A DNA stretch of 57,820 bases, from NCBI GenBank assembly GCA_035293845.1, contig DATGMB010000272.1:1-57820 (forward strand), given 5' to 3'. Position numbers and translations under genes: made by a program. Positions 6,914 to 16,350 of the stretch are shown one piece after another. The DNA comes from DATGMB01 sp035293845 (lineage in GTDB: Bacteria; Acidobacteriota; Terriglobia; Bryobacterales; Bryobacteraceae). Numbering within the stretch: the first letter of the stretch is position 1; each line of letters opens with the position of its first letter. The notes under the pieces were generated by a model, which had not been told where the DNA came from, made no database searches, and saw only the letters and a program-made list of their open reading frames with translations.

Positions 6914-9900
6914 CGCCGGCCGGTTCCGTAGCGGCGGCAGCCGGGAAGAACTCGGATTCCGGCGCGGTTTCGCCACTGCGGCGGACGGCGCGCAGCAGGT
7001 CCAGCGCCTCCGGCAGCGCGAACTGTTCACCGAGGAAGGACGCCACGAACCGGCCGCCGCGCACCTCGCCGCGCGATTCCATGCGGCGCAGCGGCTGAAC
7101 CAGCTCGCGCCATGGCGGCGCCAGCGGCTCGCGCACCGCGGCATCCCGGAACACCACGCCCCATCGTGCCAGCATCTGGCGCGCGAACCGCTCGGTGGAG
7201 TCGGCCGTATTGGCCGCGCCGTGCCGCAGCAGATCCCATCGGCCCGGCGCATGCCGCGGGCGCGCCGTGCGTCCCTTGCCCTCGCCGCGCCGCCGCTTGG
7301 GATCGAGCAGCGCGCGGAGATTCTCGAAGCCATCGGCCGTAACCAGCCCGGCCGCCACCAGCTCCCACAGCCCGTCCTCGACTTCACTGGCGAGGCGCCC
7401 GGTAGCGCGCGCCAGGTCCGCGAAAAACGAGGCCCCGCGAGTTTCCAGCGCCTCCAGAATCTCGCGCGCCGGGTGCGAGAGCGATTGGCGCGGCGAAGAG
7501 GCCGGCCCGGCCAGCAGCCATCCCGCGTCCTCCCGCAGAAAGATCGCGAGCGGCGCCACGCGCGTCGGCCGCACGCGCCGGCCGCGGCCTGCATCGTCTT
7601 CCCGCTCGAAGGCCGGGTGCGGCGAAAGCCTTCCCCAGCTCACCTCGCCCGCGAGGCAAAGCTGGTCGAGATATTCCGGCTGGTAGCGCGCCACGCGCCG
7701 CGGCAGAATCGTCGTCTCCCACGCCGCCGCGGCGAATTCGCTGCCCTGCAATTGCCGGATGATCTGCAGCGTTCCATCCACGCCGTGCAGTTGCGTGCCG
7801 GGCGCGAGGTGCTGCCAGCGATTCAGGAACGCGAAATACTGGGCGGTTGTGACCGGCTCGATCTCGCGCCGCAGCCGCCCGATCGTGAGCCGGTGGATGC
7901 GCGCCAGCAGCCGCCGGTGGCACCATTCCACCTCGCCCGCTCCCGGCGTGAACCGGCCGCGCAGAATCTGGCCTTCGGCTTCGAGCTGCGCCAGCGCCGC
8001 GTCCACAAGATCGCGCGGCAGGGCAAGCTCGCGGGCGAAATCGGCCGCGCGCTTCGGCCCTGAGCATTCGAACCAACCGCGCAGGATCTCCGCCGCGCAC
8101 CGCTCCTCGGATTCCGGAACCGCGCGCCCCGTATCCGGCGCCGTGATCTCCGGTTCGAATCTGGCATTCGGATATACCCGCGACGCCAACCCGACGCGCT
8201 CCGCCGCCACCCAGAAAACGTGCTGGCCGGCGCGCAGCCTGGTGGCCCTGCCAGCGCCGATCAGCTCCTCTCCATAGGGGCCGGATACATCCGGCCTGTC
8301 CACCGGAAGGACAATCAGCCCCAGCATCGCCTCATGCAGCTCGTCCGCATCCCGCATCGGCGGCCAGGCCTCCGCTGCGACCTGCGCGATGGCGTCCGCA
8401 TCGAGCGCCGCCGGGCCTTCCGCGTAATCCTCGGGCAGCGTGCGCCGCATCTGCACCGCCCGCGCGCGCCGCTCTTCGAGCGGCGCATCGTCGAGATACG
8501 CGTATGGGTTGGCGTTCAGAATCTCGTGCGAAAACGGCGAGGGCTCGGGCGTATCGATCGCCACGGTCTGCACCGCGCCGTCCCGCAGTGCCTCGAGCAA
8601 CCGCTCGAGTCCAGCCAGGTCCATCGCCTCGTACAGGCAGTTGTCGATGGTCTCTTTCACCAGCGGATGGTCCGGAATGCGCACATCGCCGGTGAGATTC
8701 TCCGGGCACGCAGCATGGTCCGGGAACACCGCGGCCATCAGATCGTCGGCACGCATGCGCTGGATCGGCGGCGGCACTTTGCGCCCGCCGGCGTAGCGCG
8801 GGATGGCCAGCGCGCGCGCCGCGTTCCAGCGCCACCGCGCCGTGAACATCGGCGCCGGCAGCATGGCCTGCGTCAGCACTTCCTCGACCGTTTCCGGCCG
8901 CAGGAATTCGAAGACGACCTCCAGCGGAAACGAATGCTGCTCGCCGAGCGAAATCACGATGCCGTTATCCGTCGCGGCCGCCTGCAATTCGAAATTGAAC
9001 GAACGGCAGAAGCGTTTGCGCAGCGCCAAGCCCCATGCGCGGTTGAGGCGCGCGCCGAACGGCGCGTGGATGACGAGCTGCATCCCGCCGCCCTCGTCGA
9101 AAAAGCGCTCCGCCACGACGCGCGCGGACCCCGGCATCGCTCCGAGCGCAGCGCGCCCGGCCAGCACGTAGCGCACCGCCTGCTCCGCGCCCGCGCGGTC
9201 GAGACCGCAATCTTCCGGGCACGAGCCCGTACGCGCGATCTCCTCCCGCAGCGCCGCCACTTCCCGCGAGAGCTCCGCTGTTCGTCCGGGCGCCTCGCCA
9301 TTCCAGAAGGGAATTGAAGGCGCGGCGCCTTTGGCATCCTCCACGCGCACGCGCCCGGCCTCGACGCGCCGGATGCGCCACGACGTGGTGCCCAGCAGGA
9401 ACACGTCGCCCGCCATGCTTTCGACGGCGAAATCCTCGTCCAGCGTGCCGACCGTCACGCCTTCCGGCTCCGCCACCACCAGGTACTGCGCGGTATCGGG
9501 AATCGCGCCGCCCGACGTGATGGCCGTCAAGCGCGCGCCGCGCCGCCCGCGCACGCGCCGGTTGACAGCGTCGCGGTGCAGGTATGCGCCGGCGCGCCCG
9601 CGCGCGGTGGCGATGCCTTCGGCGAGCGTGGCGAGCACGGCGTCGAAATCGCGGCGCGGAAGCTCACGGTACGGCCAGGCGAGGCGCATCAGCTCGTACA
9701 GCTCGTCCTCGCCGAATTCCTCGCACGCGCACGCCGCCACCATCTGCTGCGCCAGGATATCGAGCGCGTTGCGGGGCACTTCCAGGCGGTCCAGCTCGCC
9801 GTGATGAATGGCCCGCACCACGGCCGCGCATTCGATCAGCTCGTCGCGCGTGGTGGCGAACAGGCGCCCTTTGGGCAGCGCGCCGACCCAGTGCCCCGCG

Positions 9901-10976
9901 CGGCCGATGCGCTGCAGCGCCACAGCGATCGAGCGCGGCGAGCCGATCTGGCACACCAGATCCACCGTGCCGATATCGATCCCGAGCTCGAGCGATGCGG
10001 TGGCCACAACCGCCCGCAGCTCGCCCGATTTCAGCCGCCTCTCCGCGTTGAGCCGCAGCGTGCGCGAAAGGCTGCCATGATGCGGCAGCACGGCGTTTTC
10101 GCCCAGCCGCTCGGCGAGATGGTGCGCGACGCGCTCGGCCAGGCGCCGCGTGTTCACGAACACCAGCGTGGTGCGGTGCTCGCGGATCAGCCCGGCGATG
10201 CGGTCGTAAATCTCGCCCCACATTTCGTTCGAGGCGACCGGCCCCAGCTCATCGCGCGGCACTTCGACGGCCAGATCCATTGCGCGCTTGTGCCCGATGT
10301 GGACGATCCGCGCGCCGTCGCTGAGGAACGCCGCCACATCCTCGACCGGCTTCACCGTCGCCGAAAGCCCGATACGCTGCGGCCGCGCCAGGCCGCTCTG
10401 CCCGACGAGCCGGTCCAGCCGCGCCAGCGTGAGCGCCAGGTGCGAGCCGCGCTTATCGTCCGCGACGGCGTGGATCTCATCGACAATCAGGGTGCGCGTT
10501 TCGGCCAGCATTTCGCGCGGCCGCCGCGCCGTAAGCAGGATGAACAGCGATTCCGGAGTGGTGACGAGAATGTGCGGCCGGTGGCGCGCCATGCGTTCGC
10601 GCTCGCCTTGCGGCGTGTCGCCGGTCCGCAGGGCGGTACGGATCTCCGCCAGTGGAATGCCGCGCCGCGCCGCGAGCTCACGGATCTCCGCCAGCGGCAA
10701 TTCCAGATTCTTGTGAACGTCGTTGCTGAGCGCCTTCAGCGGCGAGACGTAGACGACTTCCGTGCGATCCGGCAACGGCCCCAGCCGCGCGCGCCGCACC
10801 AGAGAATCAATGCACACGAGAAATGCCGCGAGCGTCTTGCCGGAGCCGGTAGGCGCCGAGATGAGGATATCGCGCCCCTGGCGGATGAGGGGCCAGCCCT
10901 CGATCTGCGGCTCGGTCGCGTTCCCGAAGCGCGCACGAAACCACTCCTGGACGAGGGGATCGAATCCAGACAACAC
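6885..10976 (-). CDS. lhr: Lhr-type large superfamily 2 helicase
   Basis: The 1363-residue protein starts with a DEAD/DEAH helicase core: Walker A SAPTGSGKTLAAF near residue 40, DEIHAV (motif II) near 168, LSAT (motif III) and the C-terminal helicase signature QRIGRAGHW. A long C-terminal region follows, as in Lhr (large helicase-related) ATP-dependent DNA/RNA helicases. The length is slightly below that of E. coli Lhr but typical for shorter Lhr proteins. Lhr proteins take part in DNA repair and sometimes pair with an exonuclease or phosphoesterase, but no such partner is adjacent here. It is divergent from the oxidoreductase gene at 11064, with an 87-base intergenic space. Confidence 0.9.
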   Translation of the reverse strand: MLSGFDPLVQEWFRARFGNATEPQIEGWPLIRQGRDILISAPTGSGKTLAAFLVCIDSLVRRARLGPLPDRTEVVYVSPLKALSNDVHKNLELPLAEIRELAARRGIPLAEIRTALRTGDTPQGERERMARHRPHILVTTPESLFILLTARRPREMLAETRTLIVDEIHAVADDKRGSHLALTLARLDRLVGQSGLARPQRIGLSATVKPVEDVAAFLSDGARIVHIGHKRAMDLAVEVPRDELGPVASNEMWGEIYDRIAGLIREHRTTLVFVNTRRLAERVAHHLAERLGENAVLPHHGSLSRTLRLNAERRLKSGELRAVVATASLELGIDIGTVDLVCQIGSPRSIAVALQRIGRAGHWVGALPKGRLFATTRDELIECAAVVRAIHHGELDRLEVPRNALDILAQQMVAACACEEFGEDELYELMRLAWPYRELPRRDFDAVLATLAEGIATARGRAGAYLHRDAVNRRVRGRRGARLTAITSGGAIPDTAQYLVVAEPEGVTVGTLDEDFAVESMAGDVFLLGTTSWRIRRVEAGRVRVEDAKGAAPSIPFWNGEAPGRTAELSREVAALREEIARTGSCPEDCGLDRAGAEQAVRYVLAGRAALGAMPGSARVVAERFFDEGGGMQLVIHAPFGARLNRAWGLALRKRFCRSFNFELQAAATDNGIVISLGEQHSFPLEVVFEFLRPETVEEVLTQAMLPAPMFTARWRWNAARALAIPRYAGGRKVPPPIQRMRADDLMAAVFPDHAACPENLTGDVRIPDHPLVKETIDNCLYEAMDLAGLERLLEALRDGAVQTVAIDTPEPSPFSHEILNANPYAYLDDAPLEERRARAVQMRRTLPEDYAEGPAALDADAIAQVAAEAWPPMRDADELHEAMLGLIVLPVDRPDVSGPYGEELIGAGRATRLRAGQHVFWVAAERVGLASRVYPNARFEPEITAPDTGRAVPESEERCAAEILRGWFECSGPKRAADFARELALPRDLVDAALAQLEAEGQILRGRFTPGAGEVEWCHRRLLARIHRLTIGRLRREIEPVTTAQYFAFLNRWQHLAPGTQLHGVDGTLQIIRQLQGSEFAAAAWETTILPRRVARYQPEYLDQLCLAGEVSWGRLSPHPAFEREDDAGRGRRVRPTRVAPLAIFLREDAGWLLAGPASSPRQSLSHPAREILEALETRGASFFADLARATGRLASEVEDGLWELVAAGLVTADGFENLRALLDPKRRRGEGKGRTARPRHAPGRWDLLRHGAANTADSTERFARQMLARWGVVFRDAAVREPLAPPWRELVQPLRRMESRGEVRGGRFVASFLGEQFALPEALDLLRAVRRSGETAPESEFFPAAAATEPAGVTAPAPAAG

Positions 10977-11063
10977 TACTTCTATTTTACGCGCGCGGCC
11001 CCCCGTTTACCCCCATGTTACAATTCGGAGGAAATTCTCTCATCAGCAGGAGGAGTGCCCCGT

Positions 11064-12476
11064 ATGCCCGAGAACCACGACCTTTCCCGCCGCGATCTTC
11101 TCAAAACCGCCGGAGCCGTCACCGCAGTCGCCGCCGCCGTCCAGGGCGCGCCCGCCATCCAGAAAGTGAGGGCGGCCAACGACCAGGTCCAGTTCGGGAT
11201 GATCGGTACCGGCAGCCGCGGCACCTACCTGCTGAAGCACCTGAAGAACATCGATGCCGGCCGCTGCGTCGCTCTCTGCGACCTCGATCCCACCCACCTG
11301 CAGCACGGCGTCGATACGATCGGCACCAATCCCAAGACCTTCAAGGACTATCGCGAGCTGCTCTCGATGAAGGACATCGACGCCGTATTCGTCGTCGTGC
11401 CCCTGTTCGCGCATTTCCCGCTGACGCGCGATGCGCTGATGGCCGGCAAGCACGTCTTCTGCGAAAAGTGCCTCGTGTTCAAGCCGGAGGAAGTGCACGC
11501 GATGCGCGCCCTCGCCGCCGAGCACTCGAAGCAAATCCTCCAGACCGGACTGCAGCGCCGCTACAGCTACTTCTACCAGACCGTCAAGCAGATGGTCGAT
11601 AAGGGCATCCTCGGCGATGTCCACCACATCCACGCGCAGTGGCATCGCAATCTGATCAACGAGCCGAGCTCGCTGTGGACCATGAAGCCGGGCGGCGAAT
11701 CGAATATCGCGAACTGGCGCGTCTTCCGCTCGATGTCCGGCGGCTACACGGCCGAACTGATGTCGCATCAGGGCGACATCGCGGACTGGATGTTCGGCTC
11801 CACCCCCGAATTTGTCATGGGCCTCGGGACGCTCGATACCCTGAAGGACGGCCGCGACGTCTACGACAATATCCACCTGATCATGCAGTATCCCGGGGGC
11901 CGGAAATTCAGCTATTCCTCGATCTCCACCAACCAGTTCCTCCCCTACTTCAACGGCCAGCGCGCGCAGATGGGCGAGATCATCATGGGGACCGAGGGCA
12001 CTGTCGAGATCACGGTCGGCTTCGACGAAGCGCCCTGCATTGCGTGGTGGTACCGCGAGCCTCCCAAGAAGACCACGGTCGCCAATGCCGCCGAAAAGAA
12101 GAACGAGAAGTTCGTCGCCGGCGCCACCATGGTCGCGGGCAGCGGTCCGAACGGCCCCATCCCGATCATGACCAGCGATCTCGAGTTCACCGGCAAGGAA
12201 GGATTTTTCGACCGCGAAGCGAAGTTCGCGCGCCGTTGGCTGATGGCCAAGGGCGTGATGCTGCAGGAGGAGCAGCACAATCCTGTCGATACGGAGCTCG
12301 AAAGCTTCTTCCGCAACTGCCGCGACGGCCAGCGCCCGCGCGCGGATGTCGAGGTCGGGCTGGCGGATTCGATCTCGGTGATTCTCTCGAACCTTGCGAT
12401 GGACGAAGGCCGCAAGGTCTACTTCAACGAGATCGAAAAAATGGGGCGCGGCGAGGCGTCGGCGAAGAAGGCCTGA
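11064..12476 (+). CDS. Tat-exported Gfo/Idh/MocA-family oxidoreductase
   Basis: This 470-residue protein begins MPENHDLSRRDLLKTAGA, a twin-arginine signal peptide (SRRDLLK plus an alanine-rich segment), so the enzyme is exported folded with its cofactor. The NAD(P)-binding fold follows (FGMIGTGSRG), then a family-typical FCEKC motif in place of the usual EKP, and a C-terminal substrate domain. An AGGAGG-containing leader precedes ATG 11064; the open frame extends far upstream but only as antisense of lhr. Exported Gfo/Idh/MocA proteins are common in Acidobacteria and Planctomycetes and usually act on sugars or sugar derivatives. The substrate is not predictable. Two terminator hairpins follow the stop. 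Confidence 0.85.
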   Translation: MPENHDLSRRDLLKTAGAVTAVAAAVQGAPAIQKVRAANDQVQFGMIGTGSRGTYLLKHLKNIDAGRCVALCDLDPTHLQHGVDTIGTNPKTFKDYRELLSMKDIDAVFVVVPLFAHFPLTRDALMAGKHVFCEKCLVFKPEEVHAMRALAAEHSKQILQTGLQRRYSYFYQTVKQMVDKGILGDVHHIHAQWHRNLINEPSSLWTMKPGGESNIANWRVFRSMSGGYTAELMSHQGDIADWMFGSTPEFVMGLGTLDTLKDGRDVYDNIHLIMQYPGGRKFSYSSISTNQFLPYFNGQRAQMGEIIMGTEGTVEITVGFDEAPCIAWWYREPPKKTTVANAAEKKNEKFVAGATMVAGSGPNGPIPIMTSDLEFTGKEGFFDREAKFARRWLMAKGVMLQEEQHNPVDTELESFFRNCRDGQRPRADVEVGLADSISVILSNLAMDEGRKVYFNEIEKMGRGEASAKKA

Positions 12477-12496
12477 CGGGCTGCGCAAAACGAAAA

Positions 12497-12515
12497 ACCG
12501 CCGAGCTTCGGCGGT
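12497..12515 (+). terminator. Hairpin after the oxidoreductase gene
   Basis: ACCGCCGA-GCT-TCGGCGGT forms a perfect 8-bp stem with a 3-base loop, 21 bases after the stop codon. It is preceded by an A5 tract but not followed by a T run on the plus strand, so it is a weaker terminator on that strand. On the minus strand the A tract becomes a T run and would terminate transcription arriving from the right. Confidence 0.6.
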
Positions 12516-12546
12516 CACGCTTCAATGAATTCAACAACATAGCATG

Positions 12547-12573
12547 AAAAACCGCCGAAGCTCGGCGGTTTTT
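12547..12573. terminator. Bidirectional rho-independent terminator
   Basis: A5 then CCGCCGA-AGC-TCGGCGG then T5 is a perfect, symmetrical intrinsic terminator that works on both strands. It sits between the convergent oxidoreductase gene (plus) and TonB receptor gene (minus). Its central 19 bases are the exact reverse complement of the first hairpin at 12497-12515. Confidence 0.85.
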
Positions 12574-12606
12574 GGTTTTGCGGACGGGGCAGGCCGTGGG
12601 CCTGCC

Positions 12607-15462
12607 CTACCAGTCCAGGCGCACGCCGAACTGCACGATCCGCTTCTCCAGCACCGTGCTCGTCGGCAACAAACTCGGTCCCGAAGTGATGTTTCCGTTC
12701 GCGTCGACCGTTGCCGTCGTGTTCAGGGACGTGATGTTCTCCCGGTTGAAGACGTTGTTGAATTCCGCGATGAACTTGGGTTTGAAGCGCTCCCTGATCG
12801 TCAGGAACGTCCGCATGTAGCGCGCGTCCACCTGGTAAATGTTCGGTCCGCGCGCCGTATCGCGCCCGATGAAGAGCGGCCGGGTGGTCACTTTGGCGTC
12901 ATTGGTGAGGTTGCGGTTGGCCGTGATGTTCTGCTCGTCGCCGGAGGAGAAGTTGCCCAGAATCGCCAGCTCGTTGTTGTTGGCGAGCCAGTTCCACGCG
13001 CGGTTCTGAAGATTGACGCGCGGCGCGATCACCGTGCTTAGCGTTAGCGCCTGCGGCCGGTTGACGAGGCTGTTGCCGCGGTCGCGCCGCCGGTTGGTAT
13101 TGTCCTCGATGAACGCGCTCTGCTCGAAGCTGTTCACGTCCGGCGCATCGCTGATCGAGTGCGACCACGTGTAGGAAGCGCTCGTCGTGAGGCCGTGCGA
13201 GGTCCGGTGCGTCCAGTTGACGACCAGCGCGTTGTAATCCGTTACGGCGCCGACGTCCTGGAGGGTAATGTTGTTGAAGCGCGGATCGAGCCTTGTGGCG
13301 GCGTTCTGGGCCGTCGAGTAGATCGGCCGTCCGTCCGCGAGATACCCGACTGGATTGATCAGGTTCAGGTTGCGCTCGTACGTCAGTTCGCGCGCCCCGG
13401 TGTTCACGTAGCCCACGGTCAGCGCGTCGTTCGCCGTGATCTGCTGTGTGATCTGAAGGCTGGAATTGATGGTGTAGGCGTTGCGGAAATTCGGCGTGAG
13501 TGTGGTGATATCGGCCGACGGCGGCACCGCGCCCGGCACGAGCGAGATCACGTTCGGGAACGCGGGCGCAAGCGGACTGCCGGAGGGAATCGAGGCCGAA
13601 TACGCGGTCGTGCTGCCGCTATTGATGAAGATGTTGTACCAGAGGTTCGTCGGCACCGGCTCGTAGAAGATGCCGGTGCTGGCGCGGATCACCGTCTTCG
13701 GCGCCACGGTCCACGCCAGGCCCAGCCGCGGCGCGAAGTCCTTGGCAGGAATGCGGAAGCTGCGCGAATAGGCGAAGAGAGCGTTGGGATCGGCCGGCGG
13801 CCCCTGGAAGCGGTCGTAGCGCACGCCGAAGATCAGCAGCAGATTGGGACGCAGTTGCAGGCTGTCCTGCGCGAACCAGTTCCAGAAGAACGAGTGATAC
13901 CAGGCGCCCGGCAGGCCGATCACCGAAGTGTAGGTCGAATACGCGAAGGGATTCACGCCCGATTTCGCCTGCAGGTAAGCCGCGACGGAGGGGAAGTTGT
14001 ACTGGCTGTACACGTCCGCCGTCTGGGTATCGAGCATTTGCTGGAACCCGAAGCCGAACTTTATCGTGCTGCGCCCGCGGATCATCGTCAGGTTATCGTT
14101 CAGGTTCGGAATCTTCTCCTGAAACCGGTCGCCGACGCCGGTGCTCCCGTTGAAAATGGCCACGCCGCTGATGTTGATCTGGGGGCCCGGACCGGTGATC
14201 GGGTCGGCGTAGTGGTGCTCGTTGCGGTACGGCCAGCCGAAGCGCAGCTCATTGAGCACCGTGGGCGAGAACGCCGAGAGCAACTGCGCGCCGATGACAT
14301 GCGCGCGGTCGCGGAAGTCGCTCGCCGCATCGAGCGCGTTCTTGCCGCCCACCGCGGTATTAAAGGGGTACTCGTTGCGGAAATAGTTGTACCGCAAAAA
14401 GAACTGGTGCTTGCTGGTAATGACCCAATCCGCGCGGATGTTGAAGAATTGCGCGTGTTGCACGCTCGGGGCCACGGCCAGCAGGTTGGCCGGAATGCCG
14501 ATCGCCGCCGCGTCGGAAGGGTTGATCGTGTTCGGCTGCGGCAGGCCGCGTACCAGGTGCTCGTAGGCGCCGAAGAGAAACAGCTTGTCCTTGATCGCCG
14601 CTCCGCCCGCATTGGCCGAGTAATCGCTGAGCGTCAGGTCCGGTTTGGGCGAGCTCAGCGGCAGCAGCATGGTCCGCGCCGCCAGCGCGGTCGGCCGGCC
14701 CAGGTAGTAGAATTCGCCGTGCGGCATGTTCGTGCCGGAGTTCGTGATGACGTTGTAGATGTCGCCCGCCGTCATGCCGAACTCCGGGGCGAAGCTGTTC
14801 GATACCGTCTGCACTTCCCGCACGTACACGTCGGAAATCGGGAACAGCCGCAGACCGTAGCGGTCGCTTTCCGTATCCACCATGCCGTCCATCTGGTAGT
14901 TGATGCGGTCGAGCAGGCCGTTCATGTTGAGCGTCCGGGGGATGCCCAGCTCCGGGTTCGGATGCCCGCTGACGCCCGGCTGGAAAATGATGAAGTTGTA
15001 CGGATTGCGCGAGGTCAGCGGCAGGTCTTCGATCTCCGCGCTGGTGATGGTGCGGCCGGTGGCCACGCGGGAGGGCTCGATCACCGGCGCGCCGCCGGAC
15101 ACCTCGATCTCCATGGCCATCGCGCCGACGCTGAGCGCCGTGTCGACCACGGCTTCCGTGCCGGCGTCCAGCGTGACGCCGGGGCGCTTCTGGGTTGCGA
15201 AGCCCTCTTTCGCGACCGTCACGGTATAGGGTCCGAGCGGCAGGTTGGGAAATACGAAGTAGCCCTGGTCATCGCTCGAAAGCGTGCGGGTGTAACCGGT
15301 CGCGTCGTTTGCGGCCGTTACCTTCGCGCCCGCGACGGCGGCGCCGGCTGCGTCCATGACCCGCCCGCGGATGCTCCCGTTGATGGCCTGCGTCTGGGCC
15401 AAAGCCCAAACGCCGAAGACCGCAAATAGAACGACTCGCCAAAACCACCGGATAACTGGCAT
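12607..15462 (-). CDS. Oar-type TonB-dependent outer-membrane receptor with carboxypeptidase-regulatory domain
   Basis: The 951-residue protein has a Sec signal (MPVIRWFWRVVLFAVFGVWALAQ), then a carboxypeptidase regulatory-like Ig repeat beginning SIRGRVMDAAGAAVAGAKV, a plug region (about 130-240) and a C-terminal beta-barrel ending in a beta-strand with terminal W. This is the architecture of Oar-like receptors expanded in Acidobacteria. No SusD-like lipoprotein is adjacent, so the substrate is unknown. It stands alone: the GT2 gene behind its start codon is on the same strand but 89 bases away. GAGGGA precedes ATG 15462. Confidence 0.85.
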   Translation of the reverse strand: MPVIRWFWRVVLFAVFGVWALAQTQAINGSIRGRVMDAAGAAVAGAKVTAANDATGYTRTLSSDDQGYFVFPNLPLGPYTVTVAKEGFATQKRPGVTLDAGTEAVVDTALSVGAMAMEIEVSGGAPVIEPSRVATGRTITSAEIEDLPLTSRNPYNFIIFQPGVSGHPNPELGIPRTLNMNGLLDRINYQMDGMVDTESDRYGLRLFPISDVYVREVQTVSNSFAPEFGMTAGDIYNVITNSGTNMPHGEFYYLGRPTALAARTMLLPLSSPKPDLTLSDYSANAGGAAIKDKLFLFGAYEHLVRGLPQPNTINPSDAAAIGIPANLLAVAPSVQHAQFFNIRADWVITSKHQFFLRYNYFRNEYPFNTAVGGKNALDAASDFRDRAHVIGAQLLSAFSPTVLNELRFGWPYRNEHHYADPITGPGPQINISGVAIFNGSTGVGDRFQEKIPNLNDNLTMIRGRSTIKFGFGFQQMLDTQTADVYSQYNFPSVAAYLQAKSGVNPFAYSTYTSVIGLPGAWYHSFFWNWFAQDSLQLRPNLLLIFGVRYDRFQGPPADPNALFAYSRSFRIPAKDFAPRLGLAWTVAPKTVIRASTGIFYEPVPTNLWYNIFINSGSTTAYSASIPSGSPLAPAFPNVISLVPGAVPPSADITTLTPNFRNAYTINSSLQITQQITANDALTVGYVNTGARELTYERNLNLINPVGYLADGRPIYSTAQNAATRLDPRFNNITLQDVGAVTDYNALVVNWTHRTSHGLTTSASYTWSHSISDAPDVNSFEQSAFIEDNTNRRRDRGNSLVNRPQALTLSTVIAPRVNLQNRAWNWLANNNELAILGNFSSGDEQNITANRNLTNDAKVTTRPLFIGRDTARGPNIYQVDARYMRTFLTIRERFKPKFIAEFNNVFNRENITSLNTTATVDANGNITSGPSLLPTSTVLEKRIVQFGVRLDW

Positions 15463-15551
15463 GCGAACTCCCTCAAAAAGTTGTCAACAGTATGTAGTGT
15501 TTTGAGATGCCGGTCAAGCGCAGTTCGATTCGGAAAGCCGCGCCGCCCGGC

Positions 15552-16343
15552 TTACTTCGCTTTCGCCGCGGCGGCGCCGCTCGGCCCGTACCGCTGCGAG
15601 AGGCTATCGAACTGCCGCTGCGGCGCGATCCCGGCGCGATGCAGCGCGAAGCGCAACAGCAGCCACAGAATCGAGCAGCCGTAGACGCAGCTCGCCCGGA
15701 AGGATGCGGAAGATGCCTGCGCGAAGTACCGCGTGGGCACCGGCACCTCGGCGATCCGCAGCCCCAGATTGACGATCTGCGCGATGATCTCCTGATCGAA
15801 GAGGAACGCGTCCGAGTTCATCTGGAAATTCACCGCCTCCAGCACTTCGCGGCGGAAGGCGCGGTAGCCGGTATGGTATTCGGAGAGGTTCAGCCCGAAC
15901 GCCAGGTTCTCCAGGCGCGTCAGGAAGCGGTTGGCGTAGTACTTCCACCACGGCATCCCCTGCTTCATGGGGTTGGCGCCCATCAGCCGCGAGCCCAGCA
16001 CCACGTCCGCGTTGCCTTCCACGAGCGGCTGGATGATCTGCGGCAACAGCGTGGGGTCGTACTGATAGTCGGGATGCACCATTGCGACGATATCCGCCCC
16101 CGCCCGCAGCGCCTCGCGGTAGCAGGTCTTCTGGTTGGCGCCGTAGCCGTAGTTGCGATTGTGGAGGAACAGCTCGAGACCCAGCTCGCGCGCGATCCGC
16201 GCGGTTTCGTCCGAACTGCCGTCATCCACCAGGATGACGAGGTCCACCATCTCGTGCGGCAGATCCGCGTAGGTCATGCGCAGCGTTTGGGCCGCGTTGA
16301 ACGCCGGCATCACGACCACTACTTTGGGATGCTTTGCCGCCAC
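15552..16343 (-). CDS. Glycosyltransferase family 2 (dolichyl-phosphate mannose synthase-like)
   Basis: This 263-residue protein shows the GT-A fold motifs VVMPAFNAAQTL, LVDDGSSDET (nucleotide-sugar and metal binding), VAMVHPDYQYDP and GSRLMG. It resembles GT2 enzymes that transfer sugars to polyprenyl phosphates or lipids. There is no clear multi-span C-terminal membrane domain, only a hydrophobic stretch (CSILWLLLRFAL) near residue 225. It lies seven bases downstream of the YfhO-like membrane gene, and the two probably form one transcript. A joint role in lipid-linked or membrane-associated glycosylation is an inference. Confidence 0.85.
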   Translation of the reverse strand: MAAKHPKVVVVMPAFNAAQTLRMTYADLPHEMVDLVILVDDGSSDETARIARELGLELFLHNRNYGYGANQKTCYREALRAGADIVAMVHPDYQYDPTLLPQIIQPLVEGNADVVLGSRLMGANPMKQGMPWWKYYANRFLTRLENLAFGLNLSEYHTGYRAFRREVLEAVNFQMNSDAFLFDQEIIAQIVNLGLRIAEVPVPTRYFAQASSASFRASCVYGCSILWLLLRFALHRAGIAPQRQFDSLSQRYGPSGAAAAKAK

Positions 16344-16350
16344 GCGACCA

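Noticed and set aside
9576..11063. Long N-terminal extension of the oxidoreductase gene
   Set aside because: It is the antisense of lhr, rich in Arg/His/Ala. The twin-arginine signal and ribosome-binding site place the true start at 11064.
13159..15429. A 756-codon frame antisense to the first TonB receptor
   Set aside because: It arises from strong third-position GC bias; its composition is Arg/His/Val-rich with no domain, while the opposite strand encodes a clear receptor.
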